From Gemmatimonadota bacterium (lineage in GTDB: Bacteria > Gemmatimonadota > Gemmatimonadetes > Gemmatimonadales > Gemmatimonadaceae), in the NCBI GenBank assembly GCA_021298835.1, contig JAJTHG010000023.1, forward strand, positions 1 to 64,000: a stretch of 64,000 nucleotides of DNA, given 5' to 3'. The notes below the pieces were generated by a model. It ran no database searches. It saw nothing but the letters and a program-made list of their open reading frames with translations, and was not told the DNA's origin. The position numbers and the translations under genes are program-made. Shown piece by piece: positions 42,371-49,718 of the stretch. Each line of letters begins with the position of its first letter. Position 1 is the first letter of the stretch.

Positions 42371-43473
42371 GCGCGACCCTCGACCCCGTCGCGGGCGCCG
42401 GGAGCGGCGCCCCCGCCCCTACGATCGCCAGCACCGGGCTCACCTGCCCCGTCCCGGTGGCCACCCACGCCCACGTCGTGCTCGGCCACGGCTCCGGCGG
42501 GAAGCTCTCCGCGCGCCTCTTCGCCGAGCGCTTCTGGCCCCGCTTCGGCAACCCGATCCTCGGGCAGCAGGCCGACGCCGCACTGCTCGAGGTCGCGGCC
42601 GGCACGCTGGCGATGAGCACCGACACCTTCGTCGTGCGGCCGCTCGAGTTTCCCGGCGGCAACATCGGCGACCTCGCCGTGAACGGGACGGTCAACGACC
42701 TCGCGATGATGGGAGCCGAGCCCCGCTGGCTCACCTGCGGCTTCGTGCTCGAGGAAGGCCTCCCGCTCGAGGTGCTCGACCGCGTCCTCGAGGCCATGGC
42801 GGCGGCGGCACGGGCGACCGGTGTGACCATCGTCGCCGGCGACACCAAGGTCGTCGAGCGCGGCAAGGGTGACGGCATCTTCATCAACACGACCGGCATC
42901 GGAATGCGCCGCGCCGGCTGGGCGCCGGCGCCCGACCGCATCCGCCCCGGCGACGTCGTGATCGCCAGCGGTCCCATCGGACGCCACGGCACGGCCATCC
43001 TCGCAGCACGCGACGATCTGGGGCTGGTGACGACCGTGACCAGCGACACGGCCGCGCTCTGGCCGCTCGTTGACGCCCTGCACGGCGCCTGCGGTGACGC
43101 GGTGCGGGCGCTGCGCGACCCCACGCGCGGCGGGGTGGCCAGCACGACGAACGAACTGGCGAAGTCGAGCGGCGTCGGCTTCCGCCTCGACGAAGCGTCG
43201 GTGCCGGTGCCGCCCGACGTCACGGCGGCGTGCGAGATGCTCGGGCTCGACCCCATGTACGTCGCCAACGAGGGGGTGCTGGTGGCGGTGGTCGCCCCCG
43301 AGGCGGCGGCCGCCGCGCTGGCCGCCCTGCGGTCGCATCCGCTCGGGGCGCAGGCCGCGCGGATCGGCGCGGCGATCGCCGATCACCCCGGCATGGTGAC
43401 GATGCGGACCCACGTCGGCGGCACGCGGGTCGTGGACATGCTGCCGGGCGACCAGTTGCCGCGGATCTGCTGA
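42367..43473 (+). CDS. hypE: HypE, thiocyanate-forming ATPase
   Basis: A 368-residue PurM-like protein: [50 protein letters not shown] and [18 protein letters not shown] are typical, and the chain ends PRIC with the C-terminal Cys that carries the cyanide. The GTG start overlaps the hypD stop; it adds about 35 poorly conserved residues before the core. Last gene of the hydrogenase-hyp cluster. Confidence 0.94.
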   Translation: MSATLDPVAGAGSGAPAPTIASTGLTCPVPVATHAHVVLGHGSGGKLSARLFAERFWPRFGNPILGQQADAALLEVAAGTLAMSTDTFVVRPLEFPGGNIGDLAVNGTVNDLAMMGAEPRWLTCGFVLEEGLPLEVLDRVLEAMAAAARATGVTIVAGDTKVVERGKGDGIFINTTGIGMRRAGWAPAPDRIRPGDVVIASGPIGRHGTAILAARDDLGLVTTVTSDTAALWPLVDALHGACGDAVRALRDPTRGGVASTTNELAKSSGVGFRLDEASVPVPPDVTAACEMLGLDPMYVANEGVLVAVVAPEAAAAALAALRSHPLGAQAARIGAAIADHPGMVTMRTHVGGTRVVDMLPGDQLPRIC

Positions 43474-43505
43474 TCCGCTCGGCGGCCCGCGGTCGGCGAG
43501 CCGGA

Positions 43506-43551
43506 AACGACGAACCGCGGCGGCCGGGAAGGGCCGCCGCGGTTCGTCGTT
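43506..43551 (+). terminator. strong terminator after hypE
   Basis: A perfect 20-bp stem (AACGACGAACCGCGGCGGCC and its complement) around a 6-base GGGAAG loop begins 33 bases after the hypE stop. It also separates the tRNA gene on the other strand. No long T-run follows. Confidence 0.85.
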
Positions 43552-43557
43552 CGGAAG

Positions 43558-43631
<74 letters not shown>

Positions 43632-43649
43632 CGGAGCGGGCAGACAGCA

Positions 43650-43678
43650 AGAATAGCAATCCGGCTCATGCCATGCAA
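43650..43678 (-). promoter_or_regulatory. sigma-70-type promoter of the tRNA-Ile gene
   Basis: On the minus strand TTGCAT (43673-43678) and TATTCT (43650-43655) are exactly 17 bases apart and end 18 bases before the tRNA 5' end. The region is locally less GC-rich. This is the clearest canonical promoter in the window. Confidence 0.7.
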
Positions 43679-43717
43679 CCCCTTGCTCGGCAACGACTTG
43701 GGGCCCCGAGAGCGCGT

Positions 43718-43747
43718 CCGGCGTTCACGGCCGGCCGTGAACGCCGG
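43718..43747 (-). terminator. 30-bp perfect palindrome, terminator of the amidohydrolase gene
   Basis: CCGGCGTTCACGGCC is followed directly by its complement, 17 bases after the stop of the minus-strand amidohydrolase gene. It would fold as a long GC hairpin and also insulates the tRNA promoter from read-through. Confidence 0.7.
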
Positions 43748-43764
43748 CCGCGCCGACACCAGCG

Positions 43765-45276
43765 CTACCGCCCCTTCGCCTTCGCCACGATCTCCGCCAC
43801 CTCGCGCAGCAGCGTCGGTCCGTGGTACGGAATGCCGTCCTTCACCGTCCACTCGATCCCCATCGTCCGCGCCTCGACCCCCCCGCGGATCACCGACGTC
43901 CCGCCCGGATACAGCACCTTGAAGTCCTCCAGCGGGTTGCCGTCCACCACGATGAGATCGGCCGCGTAGCCCGCCTTGATCCGCCCCAACCGGTCGTCCA
44001 TGCCCAGCACCCGCGCCCCGTTCGCCGTGCAGTGCTGCACGACCTTGAGCGGATGGAACCCCGCCTCCTGGTGCAGCTCCATCTCGCGGATCATCCCGAA
44101 GCCGTACATCTGGTAGATGAACCCGGCGTCCTCGCCGCACGCGAGCACGCCGCCCTTCCGCTCGAACGAGCGCAGCGCCGACATCCAGATGCGGTAGTTC
44201 TCCTTCCAGTACGTCTCGTCGGTGGAGCTCCAGCCGAGGAAGTACGACCCGTGGTTGGCGGGATCGGGCTTGAAGAAGTCGGCCAGCGCCGGGTGGAGGT
44301 AGTCACGGAACCAGGGCTGCGTCTGCGCCCGCTGCAGGTCGCGGCTCGCCTCGTAGATCACCAGCGTCGGCACCCACGCCACGCTCGCCCGCACCATCGC
44401 CGTCAGCAGCGAGTCGAGGATCGCCGGGTCGGCCTCGCGCCACAGCCGGCCCGCCCAGCGGAAGCGGTCGGTCTCGTCGAGGTAGTTGTAGTCGGCCGGG
44501 AAGTGCTGCCGCAGGTCGGCGATCGCCCCGTCGGGGACGCCGTACCAGTGCTCGATCGAGCGGGTGCCCAGGCGGACGTCGTCCCACGCATTGGTCTCCT
44601 CGACCCCGACGTGGTGCGCGATCGGCAGCCCCTGCACCTTGGCCTCCGCCGCCATCGCGTTGAAGATGTCGCGGTCGATCCCGCCGATCTTGATGCCGTC
44701 CGAGCCGATGCGCTTCATCTCCTGCACCCGCGCCTTCGCCTCGGCCGCGTTGCGCACGCGCACGGTGAAGTCGAAGAAGGGATACACGAAGATCCGCGGG
44801 GCGGCGATCTCCCCCCGAGCCGATCGGTCGCGCAGGCGGATGCTGCCGGTGTCGTTCTCCGCCCCCACCTCGCGCAGGGTCGTGACGCCGGATGCCAATT
44901 GCAGCTTGAAGTAGTAGTCGAACCCGCCCATGGACTTCCCGGCGCGCACGGACTGCATGTGCGCGTGCGCGTTGACGAGGCCGGGCAGCACGAACTTGCC
45001 CGCGGCGTCGATCTCCGCCGGCGCGGCGGGCCGCTTGGCGATCCCCTCCTTGACCGCCACGGGGTCGATCGGCACGACATCCACGATGCGTCCCCCCTCG
45101 ACGACGATGTCCACCGGCCCCCGGGCGGGCGAGCCGGAGCCGTCCACGATGGTGGCGTTGCGGATGGCGAACTTCGCCGGCCGCACGCCGGGGGTGATGC
45201 CCTTGACGGGCGAGGGCTGGGCGGCCGCGACGGTGGCCAGCAGTACGGTACAGACGGCGAGCACGAATGAACGCAT
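43765..45276 (-). CDS. exported amidohydrolase-family metal-dependent hydrolase
   Basis: A 503-residue exported protein (signal peptide MRSFVLAVCTVLLATVAAAQ). It begins with the composite beta-sandwich (KFAIRNATIVDGSG, GRIVDVVPID, EIDAAGKFVLPGLVNAHAHM with the HxH metal pair near residue 120), has further metal His in LPIAHHVGVEE and RSIEHWYG, the Asp in CGEDAGFIYQMYG, and ends with YAADLIVVDGNPLEDFKVL. This is the imidazolonepropionase-like/prolidase-like group. Substrate unknown. The ATG at 45276 is chosen since it starts the signal peptide; upstream open frame would not encode one. Confidence 0.87.
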   Translation of the reverse strand: MRSFVLAVCTVLLATVAAAQPSPVKGITPGVRPAKFAIRNATIVDGSGSPARGPVDIVVEGGRIVDVVPIDPVAVKEGIAKRPAAPAEIDAAGKFVLPGLVNAHAHMQSVRAGKSMGGFDYYFKLQLASGVTTLREVGAENDTGSIRLRDRSARGEIAAPRIFVYPFFDFTVRVRNAAEAKARVQEMKRIGSDGIKIGGIDRDIFNAMAAEAKVQGLPIAHHVGVEETNAWDDVRLGTRSIEHWYGVPDGAIADLRQHFPADYNYLDETDRFRWAGRLWREADPAILDSLLTAMVRASVAWVPTLVIYEASRDLQRAQTQPWFRDYLHPALADFFKPDPANHGSYFLGWSSTDETYWKENYRIWMSALRSFERKGGVLACGEDAGFIYQMYGFGMIREMELHQEAGFHPLKVVQHCTANGARVLGMDDRLGRIKAGYAADLIVVDGNPLEDFKVLYPGGTSVIRGGVEARTMGIEWTVKDGIPYHGPTLLREVAEIVAKAKGR

Positions 45277-45390
45277 CACGAATCCGGGGACGAGGGTCGC
45301 GGGGAACGTGGCCCCGACCGCGCGGTGACGCCAGACCGGGCGCCGTGGGCCGGCGGTCGCGACCCACGGGCCGGACGGCTCCTCCCCCCC

Positions 45391-45420
45391 GACGCACAAC
45401 ACCCCGACGCACAACACCCC
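45391..45420. repeat. 15-bp tandem duplication
   Basis: Two exact copies of GACGCACAACACCCC lie in the gap between the amidohydrolase and the acidic-protein gene. Confidence 0.85.
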
Positions 45421-45455
45421 GAGGCCGCACGCCGCCCCGGGGTGTCGCATCAGCG

Positions 45456-45785
45456 TCACTCGTCGTCCGAGTTGAACCCCTCGGGCGGATCCTCGTCCTC
45501 CCCGAAGTCGTCGTACTCGTCGTCGAGGTCGATCAGGTCGTCGTCGTCCTCGCCCTCGTCGTCCAGGTCATCGTCGTCGTCGAGGTCGTCGTCGTCGTCG
45601 AGGTCGTCGAACTCGTCGTCGTCGAGGTCGTCCTCGTCGAATGCCTCGTCCTCGTCGAGATCCTCCTCGTCGAGCGCGTCGTCGGTCGGTTCCTCGTCGT
45701 CGGCGGCGAAGGCGACCGGACTCGGGATGGTCGCGGGGAAACGGTGGCCCACGGCGGGCGCATCCGTCTCGGACCAGGGGATCAT
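45456..45785 (-). CDS. very acidic low-complexity protein
   Basis: A 109-residue ORF downstream of typA on the same strand. After about 28 ordinary residues it consists mostly of Asp and Glu, with runs such as DEEDLDEDEAFDEDDLDDDE, spaced by single Leu or Phe. No signal peptide or known fold. A GGAG stands before the ATG, and the 52-base gap to typA suggests co-transcription. It might be a nucleic-acid mimic, ribosome-associated factor or metal buffer; none can be shown. The composition comes from GAC/GAG/GAT repeats, so expansion by slippage is likely. Confidence 0.6.
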   Translation of the reverse strand: MIPWSETDAPAVGHRFPATIPSPVAFAADDEEPTDDALDEEDLDEDEAFDEDDLDDDEFDDLDDDDDLDDDDDLDDEGEDDDDLIDLDDEYDDFGEDEDPPEGFNSDDE

Positions 45786-45837
45786 CGGAACGGGTTCTCC
45801 AGGAAGGGTGGGGTGCGGGACGGCGGGGCGACCGGGC

Positions 45838-47673
45838 TCAGGCGTTGGCGCGTTCCTTCTTCGCTTCGCGGGAGACGCGCTTGCGATCGGAGGCGGCGAG
45901 GAGGCGCTTGCGGAGGCGGATGCTCTGGGGCGTGATCTCGATCAGCTCGTCGTCTTCGATATACTCCAGCGCGCCTTCGAGCGTCAACTCCCGCGGCGGC
46001 TCCAGCACGATGTGCTCGTCGGCCCCCTTCGAGCGCATGTTGGTGAGCTTCTTCTCCTTCGTCGGGTTGACGTCCATGTCGCCCGGTCGGGCGTTCTCGC
46101 CGATGACCATCCCCTCGTAAACGGGCTCGCCCGGCTTCACGAAGAGGTCGGCGCGCTCGGAGAGGTTGAAGAGCGCGAAGGCGACGATCGTCCCGGCCTC
46201 CATGGACACCAGCACCCCGCGCGACCGGCCCTCGAGCATCCCCGCCCACGTGCCGTACTCGAGGAACCGGTGGTGCATGATCCCCGTCCCCCGCGTGTCG
46301 GTGAGGAACTCCGACCGGTAGCCGAACAGCCCGCGGGCCGGGATGCGGTACATCAGCCGCACCATCCCCTGCCCCGGGTTCTTCATCTCGAGCATCTCGC
46401 CCTTCCGCGGCCCGAGCTTCTCGATCACGGTGCCGACGAACTCGTCCGGCACGTCGATCATGAGCTCCTCGTACGGCTCGAGCTTCTCGCCGCTCGGCCC
46501 CGCCTTGACGATCACGCGCGGGCGCGACACCTGGAACTCGTACCCCTCGCGCCGCATGGTTTCCATGAGGATCGAGAGGTGCAGCTCGCCGCGCCCCGAG
46601 ACCTCCCAGCGGTCGGTGCTGTCGGTGTCGCTCACCTTGAGCGCCACGTTCCGCTCGAGCTCCTTCATGAGCCGCTCGCGGATCTGCCGCGACGTCACGA
46701 ACCGCCCCTCCTTGCCGGCGAAGGGGGAGTTGTTCACCAGCAGCTCGACCGAGATCGTCGGCTCCTCGACCGCGATCCCCTCGAGCCGCTCGGGCGTGTC
46801 CGGGTGCGTCACCGTCAGGCCGATCTCGACGCCCTCGAGCCCCGCGAGCGCGACGATCTCGCCCGCGCCGGCCTCCGTCACCTCCACCCGCTCGAGCCCC
46901 TGGTAGGCGTACAGCTTGGTCACCCGGCCGCGCTCGGCCGCCTTCGACGGGTCCATCGGCAGCAGCGCCACCGAATCCCCCACCTTCACCGTGCCGCGCT
47001 CGATCCGACCGATCGCCAGCCGCCCGAGGTAGCTCGAGTAGTCGATCGTCGAGGTGAGCATCTGGAACGGGGCCGCGGCGTCCGACGGCGGCGGCGGGAC
47101 CTTGGCCACGATCGTCTCGAAGAGCGGCGCGAGGTCGGTCAGCGGCGCCTCCAGCGACAGCGTGCTCGTGCCGTCGCGGCCCGAGCCATACACCGTCGGG
47201 AAGTCGAGCTGCGACTCGTCGGCCTCCAGCTCGATGAACAGGTCGAGCACCTCGTCGTGCACACGATGCGGATCCGCCCCCGGCCGGTCGATCTTGTTGA
47301 TCATCACGATCGGCGTCCGCCCCAGCGCCAGCGCCTTGCGCAGCACGAACCGCGTCTGCGGCATCGGGCCGTCGAAGGCGTCCACGACCAGCAGCACGCC
47401 GTCCACCATCCGGAGGATGCGCTCGACCTCGCCGCCGAAGTCCGCGTGCCCGGGGGTGTCCACGATGTTGATCTTCGTCCCCTTCCACTGGACCGCCGTG
47501 TTCTTGGCGAGGATCGTGATCCCGCGCTCCTTCTCGAGCGGGTTCGAATCCATGACCCGCTCCTCCACGACCTGGTTGTCGCGGAAGGCGCCGGCCTGAC
47601 GAAGCATCTTGTCAACCAGCGTCGTCTTGCCGTGGTCGACGTGCGCGATGATGGCGATGTTGCGGATCTGCAT
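45838..47673 (-). CDS. typA: TypA/BipA translational GTPase
   Basis: A 611-residue ribosome-binding GTPase. G1 is AHVDHGKT (residues 10-17), followed by [17 protein letters not shown] and NKIDRPGA; domains II, III, V and the BipA-specific C-terminal domain ([35 protein letters not shown]) are complete. The start at 47673 directly precedes the first strand; the open frame upstream is not conserved sequence. A TATCTT lies 8 bases upstream of the ATG. Acts in ribosome assembly and stress adaptation. Confidence 0.96.
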   Translation of the reverse strand: MQIRNIAIIAHVDHGKTTLVDKMLRQAGAFRDNQVVEERVMDSNPLEKERGITILAKNTAVQWKGTKINIVDTPGHADFGGEVERILRMVDGVLLVVDAFDGPMPQTRFVLRKALALGRTPIVMINKIDRPGADPHRVHDEVLDLFIELEADESQLDFPTVYGSGRDGTSTLSLEAPLTDLAPLFETIVAKVPPPPSDAAAPFQMLTSTIDYSSYLGRLAIGRIERGTVKVGDSVALLPMDPSKAAERGRVTKLYAYQGLERVEVTEAGAGEIVALAGLEGVEIGLTVTHPDTPERLEGIAVEEPTISVELLVNNSPFAGKEGRFVTSRQIRERLMKELERNVALKVSDTDSTDRWEVSGRGELHLSILMETMRREGYEFQVSRPRVIVKAGPSGEKLEPYEELMIDVPDEFVGTVIEKLGPRKGEMLEMKNPGQGMVRLMYRIPARGLFGYRSEFLTDTRGTGIMHHRFLEYGTWAGMLEGRSRGVLVSMEAGTIVAFALFNLSERADLFVKPGEPVYEGMVIGENARPGDMDVNPTKEKKLTNMRSKGADEHIVLEPPRELTLEGALEYIEDDELIEITPQSIRLRKRLLAASDRKRVSREAKKERANA

Positions 47674-47829
47674 AGCCTCGAAAGATAGCGACGGCCCGCC
47701 CGTTCGGGTGACCCCGCCGCCCTCCCCGTGACGGCCCCGTGGCACCGGGAGTTCCCCGACTTGCCCCTCTCCCCGGCCGCCGCCAACGTGGCCGGGTACC
47801 CACGGGTCTTCACTCAGGAGGACGTCCCG

Positions 47830-48006
47830 ATGCCGAAGCAAGACCAGCCGGAGGGCGAGTACCCGCACGGGCGTGGCTACGGCCACGACTACATGCGGGG
47901 CGGGGAAGTGTTCGACCGCTATGGGCATGTCTCCCGCGAGGAGTTCGACATGCCCCGGGGCGAGCTCAAGCGCCGCGAGGAGCGACGACACGCCACCGAG
48001 GGCTGA
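47830..48006 (+). CDS. small hydrophilic protein of unknown function
   Basis: A 58-residue protein with an excellent ribosome-binding site (CAGGAGG, 7 bases before the ATG). It is rich in Gly, His, Tyr, Arg and Glu (HGRGYGHDYMRGGEVFDRYG, then REEFDMPRGELKRREERR). No membrane segment. The strong RBS, the isolated position and the long terminator right after it support a real gene. Family not recognised. Confidence 0.7.
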   Translation: MPKQDQPEGEYPHGRGYGHDYMRGGEVFDRYGHVSREEFDMPRGELKRREERRHATEG

Positions 48007-48020
48007 CGGCCGGACCACCG

Positions 48021-48052
48021 ACGAGGCCCGGGGCGCGCGCCCCGGGCCTCGT
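48021..48052 (+). terminator. 32-bp perfect palindrome, terminator
   Basis: ACGAGGCCCGGGGCGC is followed by its exact complement, 14 bases after the small-protein stop. It can form a 14-bp stem with a GCGC loop. It lies just 10 bases before the promoter-like TTAGCTT of the next gene. Confidence 0.75.
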
Positions 48053-48062
48053 TGCGTCCCGT

Positions 48063-48069
48063 TAGCTTC
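48063..48069 (+). promoter_or_regulatory. promoter-like TTAGCTT directly before a start codon
   Basis: TTAGCTT ends 5 bases before the GTG at 48075. With this spacing transcription would start at or next to the start codon, giving a leaderless message. The same arrangement occurs before several other genes of the window (6226, 9890, 52286, 56640). Confidence 0.4.
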
Positions 48070-48074
48070 GTCGC

Positions 48075-49718
48075 GTGCCGCGTCGTCCCTCGCCCGAGAC
48101 CCTCGCCCAGCTCGTCGCCGCCACCGCCGCGCTCCTCGCCTTCGCAGGGGCCCTCGCGAACGGCTTCGCATGGGACGACTGGCCGGCGATCGTCAACGAC
48201 ACCGGGCTCCGTGACCTCACCGCGCTCCCGCGCCGGCTCCAGCAGCCCTACTGGCCCTCCACCGGTACCCTCTGGCGTCCTCTCACCACGCTGTCCTACG
48301 CCGTCGATTGGGCGTGGGGCGGCGGTGCGCCGCTGGCCTTCCACGTCGTCAACTGGCTGCTGCACGCGCTGGCCTCCGCGCTCGTCACCCGGCTGGCCCT
48401 GCGGTGGCTCGACCCGGCGGCCGCCGCCGCCGCCGGCCTCGTCTTCGCCCTCGCCCCGGTGCATGTCGAGGTGGTCGCCAACGCCGTGGGGCGCGCGGAA
48501 CTGCTCTGCGCGATCGGCCTGCTGGGGGTCCTGCTGGCTGCCACCCGACCCGGGACACCGACCGTGCCGCAGTTGCGCCTCGTCGCGGCGTCGGCCTTCC
48601 TCGCCTTGGGCGCCAAGGAAACCGGAGCCGTCGCCCCGGTACTCGCACTCGCCGCGAACTGGCTCGTCACCCGCACGCCGCGCGCCGCGTGGCGCACCGC
48701 CTGGTGGGCCGCGACCCCGGTCGCGGCGCTGCTCGTCGGCCGACGCCTCGTCCTCGGGACGATCGCCGGCGACGCGCCGCACCCGGCGTGGTGGGTCGCC
48801 AACGGCATCGAGGGGGTGTGGCTCGCGCTGGCGACTTTGCCCAAGGCACTGTGGATGCTGGTCATCCCGCAACCGGGCGCCTGGGAGCACTCCCCGACGC
48901 TCGCGCAGGCCAGGTCACCCAGCGTCCTCCTCGCCGGCCTCGGGGTGCTGCTGCTGGGGCTCGCGGCGTGGCAGGGCTGGCGGCTCTGGCGGCGCCCCTC
49001 GGTCGGCGCGCTCGCCGTCGTGATCATGGTCGTCGCGTGGCTGCCCGTGTCGAACCTCGTCCTGCGCACCGGCGTGATCGTCGCCGAACGCACGCTCTAT
49101 TCACCATCCATCGGGCTGGCCCTGGGTGCCGGAGTGCTGGCGGGCGTCCTCGGCGCGTGGCGCCCGGCGGCGCCGACGGCGCTGCTCGTCGGATGGGGCG
49201 CGCTCGCCACCGCCACCGTGCTGCGCGACGTGCCGGCTTGGCGCGACTCGATGACGATCTTCGAAACGATGACGGCGCGCAACCCGGACAGCTACAAGGC
49301 GTGGTGGTACCTCGGGCAGGCCCGCCGCGTGGACGACGACGTTCCCGGCGCCTACGCCGCGATGCGCGAGTCGCTCGCCCGGTTCGACCTCGAGACGCGC
49401 ATCCTCCATGCCGGGGCGCAGGTGGCCATGCAGCAGGGCGACACGGCGCAGGCCGTGCGCTGGCTCGACCAGTCGCTGGCGATCGACCCCAACGGCCGCC
49501 GGTCGCGGACGCTGCGCGTGATGGTCGCGATGCGCCGCCAGGACAAGGCCGCCGCCCTCCGGCTCCTCGACGAGGGGCTGGCGAGGGAACCCGATCAGGA
49601 GATCTGGGCGAGGATGCGGCAGGACATCCGCGCTTGGCCCGACCCGGCAGCGCCGCCAGCCGCGGCGCCGCCGGCCGCGGCGCCGTCGGTCGCCGCCCCG
49701 ACTAGAACTCCCAATTGA
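48075..49718 (+). CDS. TMTC-like membrane protein with TPR domain
   Basis: A 547-residue protein. About ten hydrophobic segments span residues 12-385, with early motifs NGFAWDDWPAIVND, LWRPLTTLSYAVDW, APVHVEVVANAVGRAELL and AERTLYSPSIG that match the TMTC/DUF1736 type of GT-C mannosyltransferase-like proteins; the DD pair after NGFAW is the likely catalytic acidic site. Residues 390-520 contain TPR helices (YKAWWYLGQARRVDDD, AQAVRWLDQSLAIDPN). The tail is Pro/Ala-rich. Possible protein O-glycosyltransferase; substrate unknown. It ends overlapping the convergent TonB receptor gene by 17 bases. Confidence 0.75.
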   Translation: MPRRPSPETLAQLVAATAALLAFAGALANGFAWDDWPAIVNDTGLRDLTALPRRLQQPYWPSTGTLWRPLTTLSYAVDWAWGGGAPLAFHVVNWLLHALASALVTRLALRWLDPAAAAAAGLVFALAPVHVEVVANAVGRAELLCAIGLLGVLLAATRPGTPTVPQLRLVAASAFLALGAKETGAVAPVLALAANWLVTRTPRAAWRTAWWAATPVAALLVGRRLVLGTIAGDAPHPAWWVANGIEGVWLALATLPKALWMLVIPQPGAWEHSPTLAQARSPSVLLAGLGVLLLGLAAWQGWRLWRRPSVGALAVVIMVVAWLPVSNLVLRTGVIVAERTLYSPSIGLALGAGVLAGVLGAWRPAAPTALLVGWGALATATVLRDVPAWRDSMTIFETMTARNPDSYKAWWYLGQARRVDDDVPGAYAAMRESLARFDLETRILHAGAQVAMQQGDTAQAVRWLDQSLAIDPNGRRSRTLRVMVAMRRQDKAAALRLLDEGLAREPDQEIWARMRQDIRAWPDPAAPPAAAPPAAAPSVAAPTRTPN

